Source: Actinomycetes bacterium
Lineage (GTDB): Bacteria; Actinomycetota; Acidimicrobiia; Acidimicrobiales; Acidimicrobiaceae
Assembly (NCBI GenBank): GCA_021792075.1
Contig: JAJYVK010000069.1
Coordinates: 1-7,717 of the forward strand
Length of the DNA stretch: 7,717 nt
Reading direction: 5' to 3'
This document shows, piece by piece, positions 6,299-7,717 of this stretch (positions are counted from its first letter, which is position 1; each line of letters opens with the position of its first letter). A model generated the notes under the pieces. That model made no database searches. It saw nothing but the letters and a program-made list of their open reading frames with translations, and had not been told where the DNA came from. A program made the position numbers and the translations under genes.

Positions 6299-7135
6299 CT
6301 ATCGACCGACCATGGTCCATTTGAAGAAGGTGCGCTGGATGACCCTGACCATCGTGACGTTGAAAACCCCGATCAACGATGCGAGAAACACCAAAGCAAG
6401 CAACTTACCGGTCTGAAACCCCTGTCCGTAGAAGTTGAGCATATACCCAAGACCGACATTGCTCACCTCCATCTCACCGACTATCATCCCGATCACTGCT
6501 AGTGCCACACCGATCCGTACCCCAGCGAGAATGTATGGCACAGATGCCGGAAGAATTACTTTCCGAAGCAACTGGCGTTCGTTTAGACCCATTGTCTGGC
6601 CGACCTCCACATATCCTCGGCTCACATTTCTGAGTCCACCCGCCGTATTCAATAAGACGGGAAAAAATGTTATCAAGATCACAAAGAGAATCCGAGCCTT
6701 GGAGGATATTCCGACCCAAACTATGAGAAGCGGAATCAAAATGTTCAATGGAGTCGCATTTGCGGCATTTATGAATGGACCAAGCAGCCCTTCCGCCATG
6801 GAGTAGCGGCCGATGAGCATCCCAAGCACGATGCCAGCTATAAGCCCAATAAAAAGACCAATGTAAAGTTCACGAATCGAAATCGCCAGTGCCCCTTGTG
6901 CTGTCCCTCTGCTAAAGAGGACTAGAAAATCGTGCACCACCCTCTGAGGCGGAGGTACCAGCACCGGACTTACAAAGCTCGCCGCTAGCTCCCAAGATCC
7001 GGCAATTATTCCCACAGCAACAAGTGGTGCAACAACTATCATCCAGCCGCGCTGGGACAAGCTAGGCTTTGGAGGCTTGGGCATCCTTTTCGCAAGTTCT
7101 TCATCTACACCTAAATCAGCGACCTTCACGCTCAT
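6299..7135 (-). CDS. ABC transporter permease, NitT/TauT (SsuC/TauC-like) family
   Basis: This 278-residue inner-membrane protein is the permease of an importer of the nitrate/sulfonate/taurine class. A polar, lysine- and proline-rich N-terminus of about 30 residues is followed by about six hydrophobic segments (near 31-53, 88-110, 129-142, 147-166, 205-221 and 244-263). The cytoplasmic EAA-type loop, EVGQTMGLNERQLLRKVILP (177-196), carries the conserved Gly and the I-L-P ending that dock the ATPase. The length is normal. The ATG overlaps the ATPase stop in ATGA, and AAGGGG stands eight bases upstream, so translation is likely coupled. The gene is the last of its operon and a terminator follows. 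Aromatic sulfonates, taurine, nitrate, thiamine precursors and riboflavin are all carried by relatives; the substrate cannot be told because no binding protein is in view. Confidence 0.9.
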   Translation of the reverse strand: MSVKVADLGVDEELAKRMPKPPKPSLSQRGWMIVVAPLVAVGIIAGSWELAASFVSPVLVPPPQRVVHDFLVLFSRGTAQGALAISIRELYIGLFIGLIAGIVLGMLIGRYSMAEGLLGPFINAANATPLNILIPLLIVWVGISSKARILFVILITFFPVLLNTAGGLRNVSRGYVEVGQTMGLNERQLLRKVILPASVPYILAGVRIGVALAVIGMIVGEMEVSNVGLGYMLNFYGQGFQTGKLLALVFLASLIGVFNVTMVRVIQRTFFKWTMVGR

Positions 7136-7717
7136 TCCGGCATCCCCTTGCCAGCACGCAGATGAGCCATTATGTGGCTTCGAAGTTCCAAAGCGCGTGG
7201 ATGCGCCCTAACGTCGTAATCGGTCCTCGGGCGCGGGAGATCCACATCAACAATCTCCGTTATGCGTCCAGGAGCCGGCTGAAAGAGAGCAATTCTGTCT
7301 GAGAGGAAGATCGCCTCATCGACGTCGTGAGTGACGAACACAATGGTCATGCCCAACCTTGCCCACAGAGCGGCAATCTCGACTTGAAGTGCCTCTCTAG
7401 TGAAGTTGTCGAGCTGGCCAAACGGCTCGTCCATAAGAAGGACCTTCGGACGTACCGCTAGGGCTCTGGCGACGCCAACTCTCTGCTGCATGCCTCCGGA
7501 CAAGGTGTAGGGAGGCGAGCCGGCAAACGACCCTAAGCCCACCATCTCCAGAACCTCCATAGCCCTTTGCGTGCGCTCCTGCTTGCTCATCCCGCGTGCC
7601 TCGAGGCCAAGAGCCGCATTGTCGAGGACAGAACGCCAAGGAAGCAAGTTAATGTCTTGGAAAACGTAGGCCATGTCTTGAGAGATCCCCTCGAGAGCAA
7701 CCCCCTCTAGACTTCTC
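7132..7717 (-). CDS. ABC transporter ATPase, NitT/TauT (SsuB/TauB-like) family, N-terminus beyond right edge
   Basis: The frame is open to the window edge, so the N-terminus with the Walker A loop lies outside; about 195 codons are seen. A Met codon at 7674 is internal, since the frame before it (SLEGVALEGISQDMAYVFQD) reads as the usual stretch leading to the Q-loop. Counting from that Met, YVFQD (3-7) is the Q-loop, LSGGMQQRVGVARAL (58-72) the ABC signature, VLLMDEPFGQLD (78-89) Walker B with the catalytic Glu, and VTHDVDEA (114-121) the H-loop. FTREALQ after Walker B is typical of this importer class. It would power the permease whose start codon overlaps its stop (ATGA). The catalytic residues in view are intact. 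The substrate is unknown. Confidence 0.9.
   Translation of the reverse strand, partial: RSLEGVALEGISQDMAYVFQDINLLPWRSVLDNAALGLEARGMSKQERTQRAMEVLEMVGLGSFAGSPPYTLSGGMQQRVGVARALAVRPKVLLMDEPFGQLDNFTREALQVEIAALWARLGMTIVFVTHDVDEAIFLSDRIALFQPAPGRITEIVDVDLPRPRTDYDVRAHPRALELRSHIMAHLRAGKGMPE

Overview
The window is a 7.7 kb piece of bacterial chromosome of moderate GC (roughly half by eye) with ordinary housekeeping and transport genes. The best organism guess is an actinobacterium of moderate GC. Two things point there. The succinate dehydrogenase is of the mycobacterial Sdh1 type: gene order C-A-B, with one five-helix membrane anchor carrying a Cys/His cluster. The RibD C-terminal-type reductase is a stand-alone protein of the kind common in actinobacteria. 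Chloroflexota or a related lineage cannot be excluded from sequence reading alone.

Layout. Positions 1-813 (minus) hold the N-terminal 271 codons of a galactose-1-phosphate uridylyltransferase-like protein that runs off the left edge. It diverges from a RibD_C-family reductase at 1022-1756 (plus), and a candidate sigma-70-type promoter lies between the two. A gene-free stretch of about 530 bp (1757-2289) separates the convergent reductase and sdh operon. It holds several inverted repeats, two of which look like terminators for the sdh operon.

Positions 2290-5741 (minus) are a compact operon transcribed sdhC, then sdhA, then sdhB. sdhC has a TTG start behind a strong Shine-Dalgarno sequence, the gap to sdhA is 9 nt, and sdhA and sdhB overlap by one base (TAATG). 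Together they encode a membrane-bound succinate:quinone oxidoreductase that links the TCA cycle to the quinone pool. The flavoprotein and iron-sulfur subunits keep all the expected catalytic and cluster residues.

Positions 5742-6298 are gene-free. They hold the presumed sdh leader, with palindromes that could be operators, and a rho-independent terminator for the genes to the right. Positions 6299-7717 (minus) encode the permease and the right-edge-truncated ATPase of an ABC importer of the nitrate/sulfonate/taurine (NitT/TauT) class. The two genes overlap by ATGA. The binding protein that would reveal the substrate is not in the window.

No tRNA, rRNA, CRISPR array, insertion sequence or phage gene is visible. 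I do not see an undescribed multi-gene system. The points most worth following are the Cys/His cluster of the Sdh anchor, the altered N-terminal motif of the RibD-like protein, the divergent GalT-like protein and the structured convergent intergenic region.
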